From contig BGKB01000021.1 in assembly GCA_003116975.1 (NCBI GenBank), positions 124,001-188,000 of the forward strand: a stretch of 64,000 nt of DNA, read 5' to 3'. Under the pieces are notes generated by a model. It saw only the letters and a list, made by a program, of their open reading frames with translations. It made no database searches and was not told the DNA's origin. Every line of letters begins with the position of its first letter. The first letter of the stretch is position 1. The DNA comes from Aurantiochytrium sp. KH105. Its lineage: Eukaryota > Sar > Bigyra > Thraustochytrida > Thraustochytriidae. The position numbers were made by a program, and so were the translations under genes. Below, piece after piece: positions 53,591-63,400 of the stretch.

Positions 53591-55552
53591 ATGGAGGACC
53601 CCGCGCGCCGCGCAGAGCGGAGGTCGTGCGAGCGCGTCTGGCAGCACCTCGTGCGCGAGCAGGTCCTCGGCGACGTCGAGCGCGAAGCTGCGGCGGCTTG
53701 GGACGAGGTCGAGGACGCCTGGGTCATTCGTGGCGAGATTCACGGCGCCCTGAGGTCGCCGAATTACAGCGCCAAGGCGCAGCGGCAGCAGGTACGCGAA
53801 GATCGACGCCATACGGAGGAGGATACAGAAGAAGAAGAAGAAGAAGCTAAGGGCAACCATGCCGGAGCTGTCATCGTGCGCTCCGCCGCAGAGCTTCTCG
53901 CGTGGAGCGAGCCAGCTGTGCGTTCGCGTCTTGGCAAAGACTTTGACGAGGCGAAATGGGCTGCTGTACAACGCGAGCTCGCGCATGCCGTCATGGGGGA
54001 GTCACTCGCTCTGGCCGCGCGGCCTGCCTTCATCGCGAATGCCTTCGGAGACGTCAATGAACAAGATACCTTCTTCAATGCACTTGCGCCCGAGAAACGC
54101 GAAGATCTGGTCTTTTGGGAACAGCTGGCTGCCTTTGACGGACATCCTCATCACCCAACAGCAAAATGCAAGTTGCCTCTTACTCCAGCTCAAGTGTGTG
54201 CTTTCGCCCCTGAATTTGGAACGATTGTTCCACTACGTCTCCTCGCCGTGCGCTGCGAGCTTCTTGCACTCGAAGGTGCCGTGTCCATGAGCCAAGTTTT
54301 CGCGAGCCACTTTCCCGACACCTGGACGACCTGGAAGCGCGCCGTCGAAGACCTCGGCTTGGACTTTACTGCATTTGAGCCGCTTCCTGTCCATCCTGGG
54401 CACCTGGGACCTTTGCTTTCGCGCTTTGAATCCCTTCTCCAGTCCAAAGAGATTATCACTTTAGATGCGGAGAGCGTCTCCCTCCGCACGCACGCGACAA
54501 TGTCGCTGCGGACGATGGTACCAATCTCGCAAGATGCTTCCGCTAAGACCAGTGTTCATGTAAAGCTACCGCTCGACGTCCAGGCCTCGAGTCTGGTACG
54601 GTACGTGTCCCCCGTCGAGGCTCACGACAGCCCAGTTCTTGGCGAAATGCTCAAGGCTATGCTTTCTCATTCGGACGCAAGCTTTTTGGACGGCAAGATC
54701 GAGATTCTCGACGAACCGGTCGGCGCCTGGTTGAACTACGAGCAAACGCGCGACTTTGTCTACGAAGACGCACGATACCTCTCTTGCCTGCTGCGGGTCG
54801 TCCCGCGCGAGCCAGCTGGCTCGCCTTTTGTGCAACTGCCGCTTGCCGCGCTTCTCTCTCGGATCCCCTCGCAGGGCGGTGATTCCCCTGTTCTTGTCCA
54901 TATCATGAAGCATGACGCGAGGGCGCGAACAGCGGAGCAAGCGCGCGCCTATTTTGGCGATTACGCAAGTGTGGTTCTCCGCGGCGTGCTCGGTCTTTGG
55001 CTCCGCTTCGGCGTTGTTCTCGAGGCCCATCAGCAGAATGCCGTACTTGTCATGAATCGCTTTACAGGAATGCTCGACAGAATCATGTATCGTGACCTTT
55101 GCGGAGGCATGTGCGCGCATCTTGACGTGCTCGACCTGCATGGATGGGGCGACATCATGGAACGTCTTCACCCCCGGCAAGACTATATTCTGGGCGGTAA
55201 CGACGATACAGAGGAAGAAACGGAGGACTATGACTACATGCTCGGGGCGCTTGAACATATCCTCGTACACAGTCACTTGGTCCCCATCGCGACCATCATC
55301 GCAGATTCCTTTGGCCTCGATGCCGCGGATCTCCTGGCCGGCGACGTGCGCGCCGCAATTCTCGATCTCTTTGAGGAAACGGTGCGCTGCGAGCCACGCC
55401 TCGCCGACCACGTGGCACGTTCCCGCAAGTATTTGCTCGAACGCCCTCGCTCGCGTTACAAATGTCTCTTCCTGATGCGCTGCCTTGCCAGCAAGGATGA
55501 GTTCTACGTCAACTCTTTTGTCAATCCACTCTACGTTTCTGAGCAGTGTTAG
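53591..55552 (+). CDS. IucA/IucC-family (NIS) siderophore synthetase
   Basis: 653 residues from the ATG at 53591, close to the usual NIS synthetase length of about 600. These enzymes adenylate a carboxylate such as citrate and condense it with an amine or hydroxylamine to make siderophores. Family signatures are in order: FDGHPHHPTAK (His185-His188-Pro189), followed by YAPEF-like FAPEFGTIVPLRLLAVR; SLRT (Ser305-Arg307-Thr308); HVKLPL; SSLVRYVSP; LEAHQQN (Glu478, His480, Asn483); and RDLCGG (Arg501-Asp502). All match the ATP- and substrate-binding residues known for AcsD-type enzymes, so activity is likely. An acidic stretch near residue 75 (EEDTEEEEEE) starts at a CAG|GTACGC that could be an unspliced intron in frame. 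Base composition looks like the neighbours, so any transfer is not recent. No other siderophore gene lies in the window. Confidence 0.92.
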   Translation: MEDPARRAERRSCERVWQHLVREQVLGDVEREAAAAWDEVEDAWVIRGEIHGALRSPNYSAKAQRQQVREDRRHTEEDTEEEEEEAKGNHAGAVIVRSAAELLAWSEPAVRSRLGKDFDEAKWAAVQRELAHAVMGESLALAARPAFIANAFGDVNEQDTFFNALAPEKREDLVFWEQLAAFDGHPHHPTAKCKLPLTPAQVCAFAPEFGTIVPLRLLAVRCELLALEGAVSMSQVFASHFPDTWTTWKRAVEDLGLDFTAFEPLPVHPGHLGPLLSRFESLLQSKEIITLDAESVSLRTHATMSLRTMVPISQDASAKTSVHVKLPLDVQASSLVRYVSPVEAHDSPVLGEMLKAMLSHSDASFLDGKIEILDEPVGAWLNYEQTRDFVYEDARYLSCLLRVVPREPAGSPFVQLPLAALLSRIPSQGGDSPVLVHIMKHDARARTAEQARAYFGDYASVVLRGVLGLWLRFGVVLEAHQQNAVLVMNRFTGMLDRIMYRDLCGGMCAHLDVLDLHGWGDIMERLHPRQDYILGGNDDTEEETEDYDYMLGALEHILVHSHLVPIATIIADSFGLDAADLLAGDVRAAILDLFEETVRCEPRLADHVARSRKYLLERPRSRYKCLFLMRCLASKDEFYVNSFVNPLYVSEQC

Positions 55553-56005
55553 CGAAATAAAGAAAGAAGAAGATGTGAGAAGCTGAAGAGCGGACAACAA
55601 AGACTTTGTCTCGTCGGAGGTGCTGCAAGACACCGTCATCTCGTTTATTGAGGAGTCTGGTCATGCTGGCAGGCCGCTATTTTCCCACTTTAGAAAAATG
55701 CACCTCTTGATCTAAGCACTGTGTGCATGCGTGCCGCAACAAGCCATTCTTCACGGACTATCCTTTGGAGATGTTCAAGCAACCGTACACACGCATTGAC
55801 CGCGGTCGCGACGACTCGTTGTCTGTAGCATTTGTTCTTGCTAGGCCTAATCTCTACCAAGCTTTTTGGTGTGAGTCATCCGTCGGAGCCATCACGGAAG
55901 TTCATGAGGAGGCTGCGGAGACAGTGTTTCACCATTGCACTCCGCAGAGTCGCAAGGTCGACGCAGCACAGGGCAGCGCGCGTCGCCCGGAGTAGAGCGG
56001 GCGCG
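55553..56005. other. Intergenic region
   Basis: 453 bp between two same-strand genes; contains AAATAAAG just after the synthetase stop (about 55555-55563), a possible polyadenylation element. No gene seen. Confidence 0.6.
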
Positions 56006-57057
56006 ATGGAGGAGGAGGTAGAGGGCGCGCTGGCCTCGTCGCTGGACAGTCGTGACTCTGCGCGTCGCTGGCAGGATGGCGACGACGGGTCCACAGGCCT
56101 CGACCTTGTCGGACTCGCTCGCGTGTGCGCGGACGTCGGGCGGCCCGAGGACACGGTGCGCTTCCTTGCGGAGGCCGCGACGCGCTCGTACGAGACAGAC
56201 CCGGAGCATACCTTTGATGCCGAGGAGCGCGCGCTCTTCGCCAAGTCGCTCAAAAAGGTCGTCAATGCGCAGCGCAAGGCCCTCCGGCAGCTATTGGCGC
56301 AGCAAAAGCGACTCATGCTCGCTAAGGCGCCTGGCGCAGCCCTTGTCGGGGAGTACCGCGCGCTTAAAGTCGTTCAATTCGAGAATCTCTGTACGCAAAT
56401 CGTGGCGCTCATCCGAGACGTTTTGCTCCCCGTCGCATCCGGGGCAGAGAGCGTCGTCTTTTACTCCAAACTCGCGGGTGATCATTTGCGGTATATGTGT
56501 GAGCTGCCTGTCCCACGGCATCCCTCCGATCTGTTGCTTGAAAAACGTTCGCGCTGGATCAAGGATGCAGAGGAGTTTTACAAGGGCGCCTTTGAGGAAT
56601 CGCAGAGCGACCTTTCCCCCACTGACCCTGTGCGCCTCAGTCTTGTGCTCAACTTTGCCATCTTTTACCATGACATAGCACGTGATCCATCCAAAGCTGT
56701 CGACTTTGCCAAGGCTGCCTATGACGACGCGGCCGCCGAGCTCGGCCTCGATCCAACTACGAATGCTCCAATGTCCTCACGTCGCAACACTAATTTGCGT
56801 GGAACCGGTGCAAATGTGAACTCCGCAAATGATCCAAGTGGAGCGTCTCAAGGTGGCGCATCCATGGTGAAGCACCCCAACGATCTCATTTCAGAGCCAT
56901 CGACGGCTGTAGCGCATGTCGAGGAGTACACAACGGAGACGACGCGCATTCTCAAGATTATTCACGAATCTCTGCTCGAGTGGTCGAACAACAATACTGC
57001 GCAGTCGCAAGGGAACGAGTCTGTTCGTTCAACTTCAACTACGAGAAAGAAACAGCA

Positions 57058-57142
<85 letters not shown>

Positions 57143-57190
57143 CAAGACGACGAGCCGCTCGAGAAGCAGCGGGGGGAGCAAGGTGCATGA
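56006..57190 (+). CDS. Divergent 14-3-3 protein with C-terminal polyglutamine tail
   Basis: 394 residues; usual 14-3-3 length is about 245, so about 150 residues are extra. Helical core landmarks: LKKVVNAQRKALRQLL, VVFYSKLAGDHLRYM and DPVRLSLVLNFAIFYHDI, then AKAAYDDAAAELG. Aligning by eye to human zeta, the phosphopeptide-pocket residues Lys49, Arg56, Arg127, Tyr128 and Asn173 are all kept, so phospho-Ser/Thr client binding is expected. Other usually conserved stretches differ strongly. An insert of about 60 Ser/Asn-rich residues splits helices 8 and 9, and helix 9 may be ILKIIHESLLEWSNN. A 31-residue polyglutamine tract and an acidic end follow. Start ATG at 56006 (MEEEVEG). Confidence 0.85.
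57053..57145 (+). repeat. CAG/CAA trinucleotide repeat encoding 31 Gln
   Basis: Mostly pure CAG with CAA at the third codon and the last four codons. The long pure core should be length-variable. Confidence 0.95.
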
Positions 57191-57576
57191 ACTGTTCTTT
57201 ATTCAAACTCGTCTCGCAAGAATCATATCGAATCCCTCCGTCACTGCGACTCGGACGAAGCCCAGCGTCTAGGCCAGTAGGGGAAAATCCCGAAACTTTA
57301 TAAAAAGAAAATTGACCAATAGATTCATTCCAAGTGGGCTTATGGTGCGGCCATGGTTCCAGACGTTCCAAGATCGATGTCAACGGATTTATCTCTCTTT
57401 CCACATCTAGGACTACTACTGCTGCTACTACTACAGCAAAAGGGGAGGTTGTGAGTGCGCTTGAGACACGCGCGGGCACTCACACACACACGCGCACAGA
57501 GTCCGCACAACGCGACAGACCGAAAGAAGACGGACGTGCAGTCGCACGGGCGCGTCCTCGAGCGCAAGAGCACAAG
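57191..57576. other. Intergenic region
   Basis: 386 bp between the 14-3-3 and MORN genes, with a CTACTACTG-type triplet run near 57411-57435 and a CACA run near 57478-57496. Frames open into it but lack domains. Confidence 0.6.
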
Positions 57577-58245
57577 ATGGCGGAGGTTAAGGTGGAGTAC
57601 CTCGATGGCGAGCAGGAGACGACGAGCTTTATCTCGCGCCCCGGCTTGGCGCGTGTGACGTACCCGAATGGCGACGTCTACGAGGGTCCCTTTGATGAGC
57701 GCAAGCTCAAGCACGGGCTGAATGCCAAGTATACCTTTGCGAGTGCCGAGGAGGATGGCGAGGAAAGCCAGGCCGTCACTTACGAGGGCGAATACCGGGA
57801 CGGAAGTCGGACAGGAGTGGGCAAGATGACCTATGCCGACGGAACAGTGTACCGTGGCGAGTTCAAGCAGGGTTTCCGGCACGGCAAGGGATCTTACACG
57901 TATGCAAACGATGACATATACTCGGGCGAATGGCAGAACGACAAGCGGCACGGACAAGGAACCTACCTTCACAAAAAGTCCGCTTGCCGGCTCGATGCAT
58001 ACTGGTACGACGGGTCCCCCGTGGAAGGCGATTTCATGCACCCAGATGGTACCAAGTATGCTGCAAACTTTGTTGATGCGGACTTTCGCGGCAAGTGCAG
58101 AATTTCCTTTCCGAGCGGTATGGATCTCCGTGGCGAATTCTTTGACTCCCTCGCTGGTGGCAATAAACAAGTCTGCTGGCGACCTTTGGACTTTAGAGGT
58201 CCGGCCAAGATTTCGAACGCATCCATGACACGCCTCATTAACTAA
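57577..58245 (+). CDS. MORN-repeat protein
   Basis: 222 residues from ATG 57577 (AAGATGG context). At least five MORN motifs: YPNGDVYEGPF (about 29), YEGEYRDGSRTGVGKMTY (about 70), YRGEFKQGFRHGKGSYTY (about 91), YSGEWQNDKRHGQGTYLH (about 114), and weaker ones including HPDGTKYAANF and FPSGMDLRGEF. MORN proteins scaffold membranes and cytoskeleton; short ones in flagellates often belong to axonemal or basal structures, but nothing here fixes the role. Convergent with the flotillin gene, 178 bp apart. Confidence 0.88.
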   Translation: MAEVKVEYLDGEQETTSFISRPGLARVTYPNGDVYEGPFDERKLKHGLNAKYTFASAEEDGEESQAVTYEGEYRDGSRTGVGKMTYADGTVYRGEFKQGFRHGKGSYTYANDDIYSGEWQNDKRHGQGTYLHKKSACRLDAYWYDGSPVEGDFMHPDGTKYAANFVDADFRGKCRISFPSGMDLRGEFFDSLAGGNKQVCWRPLDFRGPAKISNASMTRLIN

Positions 58246-58423
58246 TCCACCTACGCAATGTTTTTATACAAAGGCAAACAAGGCGGTACGTGAGAAATGT
58301 GGCGAGGCTTACTTTCGCAGACTTTTGCAACCAAAATTAAAATCCAAACATGTGTGGGGTCTCGAGACATATAAAATTCTATCATTCGGCACGAATCTAC
58401 GCAGAGAATGCTCGCCACTGCCG

Positions 58424-59776
58424 CTACAAGGTGGCCTCCGTCTCCTCTCCCTTGTCTTTCGCTTTTCCGAAAGCAGACTTGGGGACGCCGGCCGAAGTTC
58501 TGTCACTGTCAGGCTCAGCCGACGCCTTGTTCTTCTTGTTCTTGTTCTTGTTCTTGTTCTTGTTCTTGTCCTTGCCCGTATCATCCGTTGCCACAAAGGT
58601 CATTTCCTTCATTTGTCGCAAGGGTTTGGTCAAGCCTTCCACGATGTTTGGCATTTGTTTGACAACCATTTCAATGACTGCAGCCTTGCCAAACTTATCG
58701 TAGGCGTCCGCTTTCTGACGAAGCGCGTCCGCTTCGGCCTGACCTTGCGCCAGCGTCACATCGGCGTCAGCCTCTCCAAACGCGCGGACTTTGGCTGCAT
58801 TGGCCTTTGCGAGAATCTTCACGCCAGTTGCCTCATGCTTTTGCGCCAGTACGCGCGCTAACGAGTACCCCTCGCGCTCGCGCTGCGAGCGCTTCACGGT
58901 CAGGTCAGTGATTTCGATTCTGATGGTTTCGCGAACCTGGTTCTGAAGCGCCTTCTCGCGCACGAGCTTTTGCTTCTGGCGAGCTTCTTCGATTTTGTAC
59001 GCATTGCGCGCTTCGGCCTGCGCTTGGTTGACTTCTCGATTATAGGCTGCTCGTTTAAGCTTAAGATTGCGATCTGACTCTGCTTCGAGCTCACGTGATG
59101 AGTTGATTGAAACATGAGCTCGTTGCGAGATGCCAGCCTCTTCGCTGTTCGCGTCAGCGTTGTAGCCTGCAACGGCCTTGCGTGCGCTTGCGTCGTGCTG
59201 TGCGCTACCTTCCTCTGCTTCGCGCTTGACAATTGCGGTCTGCGTCACGCCCAACGAGTCGAGATACCCGTCGAGATCGCTGACCGCTGTAACGACGTAC
59301 GAGCACAAGTCAAAGCCCAAGGCGCGCAAGTCTGGAATCACGTGATCCTTGACAACCTGCGAAAAGGCATTACGGTCTTTGTACAGCTCTTCTACTGTGA
59401 GACCACCCAGAATTTCTCGCTGATATCCTTCGAGTGTGGCGCGGAGAGAATCGCGAATGGTCTCTTGTGAGTCGCTAAGAAAGTGGTTCACGGCAATTTG
59501 GATGGCCTCTTCGTTGGGCTTGTGCACCTTGCGGTCCTCATGCAGTTCAAAGGCTTTCACCTTGACCTGGGCGATGCCAGTAATATTGACGCGGACGCCC
59601 TTGGCCGTTTCTGCGTCTGTACTTTTTATTTCGAGCGTCATCAGGCCCAGGTCGAGCCTTTCCACGGACTCCACGACCCACCATCGGAACGTCGTCGACC
59701 CCACGTGGATGCTCGTGCCCCTGCACCCGAACTTGACGACGGCCTCGTTCGGCCCGCTCGTCACGAAGTTCCCCAT
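58424..59776 (-). CDS. Flotillin (SPFH-domain membrane microdomain scaffold)
   Basis: 450 residues from the ATG at 59776 (MGNFVTSGPNEAVVKFG). Flotillins coat lipid-ordered membrane domains and take part in endocytosis. The SPFH domain (about 1-190) shows VTSGPNEAVV, LMTLEIKSTDAETAKGV, TGIAQVKV, AVNHFLSDSQETIRDSL and LGGLTVEELYKDR; the flotillin coiled coil (about 200-350) is rich in EAEARNAYKIEEARQKQKL-type sequence with the EADA/QGQAEA motifs. Gly2 could be myristoylated, but Cys4, palmitoylated in animal flotillin-2, is Phe. The C-terminus has a KNKNKNKNKNK run from a hexanucleotide repeat. The upstream open frame is G+C-rich and not included. Strong family assignment. Confidence 0.93.
   Translation of the reverse strand: MGNFVTSGPNEAVVKFGCRGTSIHVGSTTFRWWVVESVERLDLGLMTLEIKSTDAETAKGVRVNITGIAQVKVKAFELHEDRKVHKPNEEAIQIAVNHFLSDSQETIRDSLRATLEGYQREILGGLTVEELYKDRNAFSQVVKDHVIPDLRALGFDLCSYVVTAVSDLDGYLDSLGVTQTAIVKREAEEGSAQHDASARKAVAGYNADANSEEAGISQRAHVSINSSRELEAESDRNLKLKRAAYNREVNQAQAEARNAYKIEEARQKQKLVREKALQNQVRETIRIEITDLTVKRSQREREGYSLARVLAQKHEATGVKILAKANAAKVRAFGEADADVTLAQGQAEADALRQKADAYDKFGKAAVIEMVVKQMPNIVEGLTKPLRQMKEMTFVATDDTGKDKNKNKNKNKNKKNKASAEPDSDRTSAGVPKSAFGKAKDKGEETEATL
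58527..58573. repeat. (TTCTTG)n hexanucleotide in flotillin
   Basis: About seven units, read on the minus strand as Lys-Asn repeats near the C-terminus. Confidence 0.9.
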
Positions 59777-60422
59777 CTCGCGCTCTCCCGGACCCGCTCT
59801 TCCCCGCTCGCTGGCGCCTGCGCTGCTCTCCGCGGCCGCGCGCGCGGGTTTGCGGGGCGAGGGACAAGTGAGGCGAGCGAGCCTGGCTCGACGCAAGCCG
59901 CGGGGCCCCGCGGTCGGCGGCCCGCGGCTGCGTCTCACCAGCGGCGCGCCACGACGACCCGAGAAAACCAAATCGGGTTTGCACTGGCCGGACGATGAAA
60001 GTTTCAAGTCTCGTGTTGGTCATGCACGTGTAAAGTCACAAGAAGACAGGCACATCACCCAACTTGCCTCTTCTGCTTTCGCAATGTGGCACCGCGCAGT
60101 CATCGCACGCAAGACCCGAAAGTTAATGGCGGCGACGAAGGACTCTGCGAACTCTTGCTCATACTATATATGTGTGAACACCCCTTGCTATCACGTGTCT
60201 TGCATCGAGTTCGGGGAATTAGGAAAGCCAACGTGTCGTCGAATAAAACCTCCCGCCATCGTCGCGATTGCAAGGCTCTCATGGATATACCCCGGAAGCA
60301 GTCACATCTTGGAATGGTATCAGTTTGGAGACGATTCGAGGGAACCAAAAGAGAGGAAAAGAAAAAAAAGAGTTTGAAAATGGGAGAATAGGTAAAGTCC
60401 TAACTAGAGCCTGGGCTTGCTC
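59777..60422. other. Intergenic region between flotillin and GIGYF
   Basis: 646 bp between two minus-strand genes. The first about 180 bp are G+C-rich (flotillin promoter/leader), the rest more A+T-rich, including the 3' end of the GYF gene. No gene supported. Confidence 0.6.
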
Positions 60423-63400
60423 TTAGGTTTCGCGCTTCTTGCGGCGATTCTTTTTCTTGCCCGCGGTCTGAAAGCCGGCGTCGGGTCCGAAATCATCCCC
60501 GCCCTTTTTGCCGCCTTTACGCGCAATAAATTCACTTGCAAATGAAGAGACTAGGGGTGTAGACCCGAGGTAGTCGCGCAGCGTTTCGCGAATGTCCGAG
60601 GCATCCTCAAGCGAGTAGCAGAAATCGATGAGCGTCATCGTGGCCCCGATCTTGGGCGCCTGGCCCTCGCACCACTTGCGCATGTCGCGAGACATTTCCT
60701 TGCCAAAGTTGTCCGGGGTTGACTCGAAAAAGTCATCGTTCTCGTCGTCCTGTTGATGTGACTGCTGCTGCATGACAGGAGTCGCTGCAGCAGGGGCGGC
60801 GGCGGTAGGAGCGGCAGAAGAAGGCTTGGCCTTAACCTTGCCAACGCGCGAGGTCTGCGGGGTACCAGTAGGCACCGCGCGGCCCTTATGCGAGATGGTC
60901 CATCCGTCGCCATTGTTGTTGGTGGGCTGCGCAGCGGTGCTCGCCCACGAACCGGGCGGCGCGCGAGATTGGGCTTGCTGTTGCTGCTGCTGCTGTAAAG
61001 CCTTTTGCTGCTGCTGCTGCTGCTGCTGCTTGAGGAGAAGCGCCTGTTGCTTTTGAACTGCGGCCACACGGCGAGCCTCTTCCTCTTGGATCTCCTTGAG
61101 GGAGCGGTTCGAGGTGCCCGACGAAGAAGGTGGTGTGCCTCCCCAAGCAGGCTTGCTCGCGGCCGCAGCAGCAGCGCCGGTGTTCGCCTTTTGCGACTTC
61201 TTTTGCTTGTTACCACCCGGCGCGCTCACGCCAAGCATGGCGCGAAGATCGACGCTCATCTCGTCGAGCGTGCCGCCGTGGGCACCCACAGGCTTGCTGC
61301 TTTCGACGGGGCTCGCCGGGGCGACAGGAGGCGTCGAAGTCGGGCTTGCACGAGGTTGTTGAACAGGTTGGTTTTGGGGAGAAGAGGCTTGCGGGGCCGA
61401 GGACGATGCGGCAAGGTTGAGACGACCTCCCGCTACACCAGCGGCTTGTGCAATACGCGACGCCATGGACTGGTTCATGCCCTCAGGGCGAGAGCGCGTG
61501 GCCTCGCGCTGCTCGAGTTCCTGAATCTCCTTCAAGGAAAGAGCACTTGTGGACGGCGCGTTTGAGACGCCTCCCCACGCTGGCTTCTCCTCGGCCTTGC
61601 GACGCTCCTCTTCAATGCGAGCCTGTTCTTCCTGTGCCTTGCGCAGACGCTCCGCCTCGAGGGCAGCTTGTTGCTCCTGTTGCTGCTGCAAAAGAAGTTG
61701 CTGTTGTCTGCGCGCTTCCTCCTCCTCTGCTGCGGCGGCGGCGGCGGCAGCAGCAGCGGCAGCCTTGCGGGCCTCCTCTTCTTCCTGAGCCTTGCGCTGG
61801 CGCTCTTCTTCCACCTCCCGGACACGACGCTCGGCCTCTGCCTTGGCACGCGCCGCGGCCTCGGCGGCCTCTTGCTCTTGGCGCTTTCGCTCGAGATCTT
61901 CCTGCTCCTTTCGCTTCTGCTCCTCTTCGCGTTCACGCTCTTGACGCTCACGTTCTTCGCGTTCCTGGCGCTCGCGCTCTTGACGCTCGCGTTCGCGCGC
62001 TTCCCACTCAGCCTTTTCCTTTTCGGCGCGAGCGCGCTCTTCGGCTTGCCGTTGCTCCTGTTTAAGACGTGCTTGGGCATCATCATTTTGGGACGAGGGG
62101 GCCGGGCCACCAAAGGCCTGCTGCATGCCAAGGTGCGGCTGCTGCAGAGGAGGCATGTTTTGTCCCATTTGCCAAAAGCTGCCCGGTTGCTGCTGCTGCT
62201 GGAGCATGCGCATTTGCACTTCGGCATCTCCCTCTGCAGTAAATGCCTTGCGAGCATCAGGGAATTGCTGTCCGAGCGGGGCAAACGGGTCGTTGCCATG
62301 GCCGCGCCGAACCAGGAGATCCGGGTTAAAGTACCCGTGCTGAAGCCACTCGCGCATTTCCTCCGATTTGAAAGGACCCTGCACGTTGCCTTGCGGATCG
62401 CGATAAAACCATTCATTGGAGAGCGCAGGTGGAGGCGCGAGCATAGAAGTAGGCATGCCCATTCCCGGCGCGGGAGCGGGCTGCATGGCCATGCCCGGCA
62501 TGCTGCCGCCGCTGCCTCCAGCAGGCGGCACGATCCATCGGTTCTGACCACCCGAAAGGTCAGCAGGTTGCTGTGACGATTGGTGACCTTGCATGGACAA
62601 CGAGCCAACGCCGCCCGTAGGATCATGCTGCGCCTCGAGCCAAGGGTTTTGGCCCCAACCGGATGGCTGCGGCTGCAAAAGATGCGATTGTGCTCCAAAC
62701 CCACCTGGACCTCCAAAGCCCAGGGAAGAGCCATCGATCGCTTGACTCGCGGGCGCTACCTCTTCGGCGGGCGGTTGCTCGAGACCCTCTTCCAAAGCGC
62801 CCGACATGCCCGAGTCAGGCATAGAGAAGAAGCCGCCGGTACTAGCCTGCTCCAAATTGCCATCACCACCTTCCGCCTTGGTGGACGGAGCGGCAGAAGA
62901 TGCGGTAGCAGCAGGGGCAGCGGAAGAAGAAGCAGCATCGCCGCCGCCGCGAGCCGCCTGCATTTCCTCGTGAAATTTGGACGCAGCAGCAGCCATACTT
63001 TCCAGACCAAAGCTGCCACTCATGGCCTCCTCGGAAAAGGTGCCGCGGTCGTCGACAAGTTCAATCTGGTTATCATCGTGCTGGGGTTGACCAGAGAACT
63101 GGCCCATGCCGCCTCGCGGGCCGAACGCTCCACCTTCACGGTAGTTTGCGTTCCTGCCCCAGCGGTCCTCACGCGTGCCGCCCGCAGCAGGGGCATTGGC
63201 ATTGGTAGCGCCAGCTCCGTAGCCACGATCCGGAAAAGATCGCCCCGAAGGAGGTCCGAGTCGATCCCATCGACCACCGCCCTCGCCCGAGCGTCGCGTA
63301 TCGCGCTCGCCACCGGGGCCGCTGCCATTGCCACCGCTCGGATAGTCATTCCAACGAGATCCACGCTCTTGGCCAGACCAATTATCACGTCCTGTCCCGC

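Noticed and set aside
57039..57479. Poly-Ala or poly-Ser proteins in other frames over the CAG tract
   Set aside because: Shadow readings of the CAG repeat inside the 14-3-3 gene.
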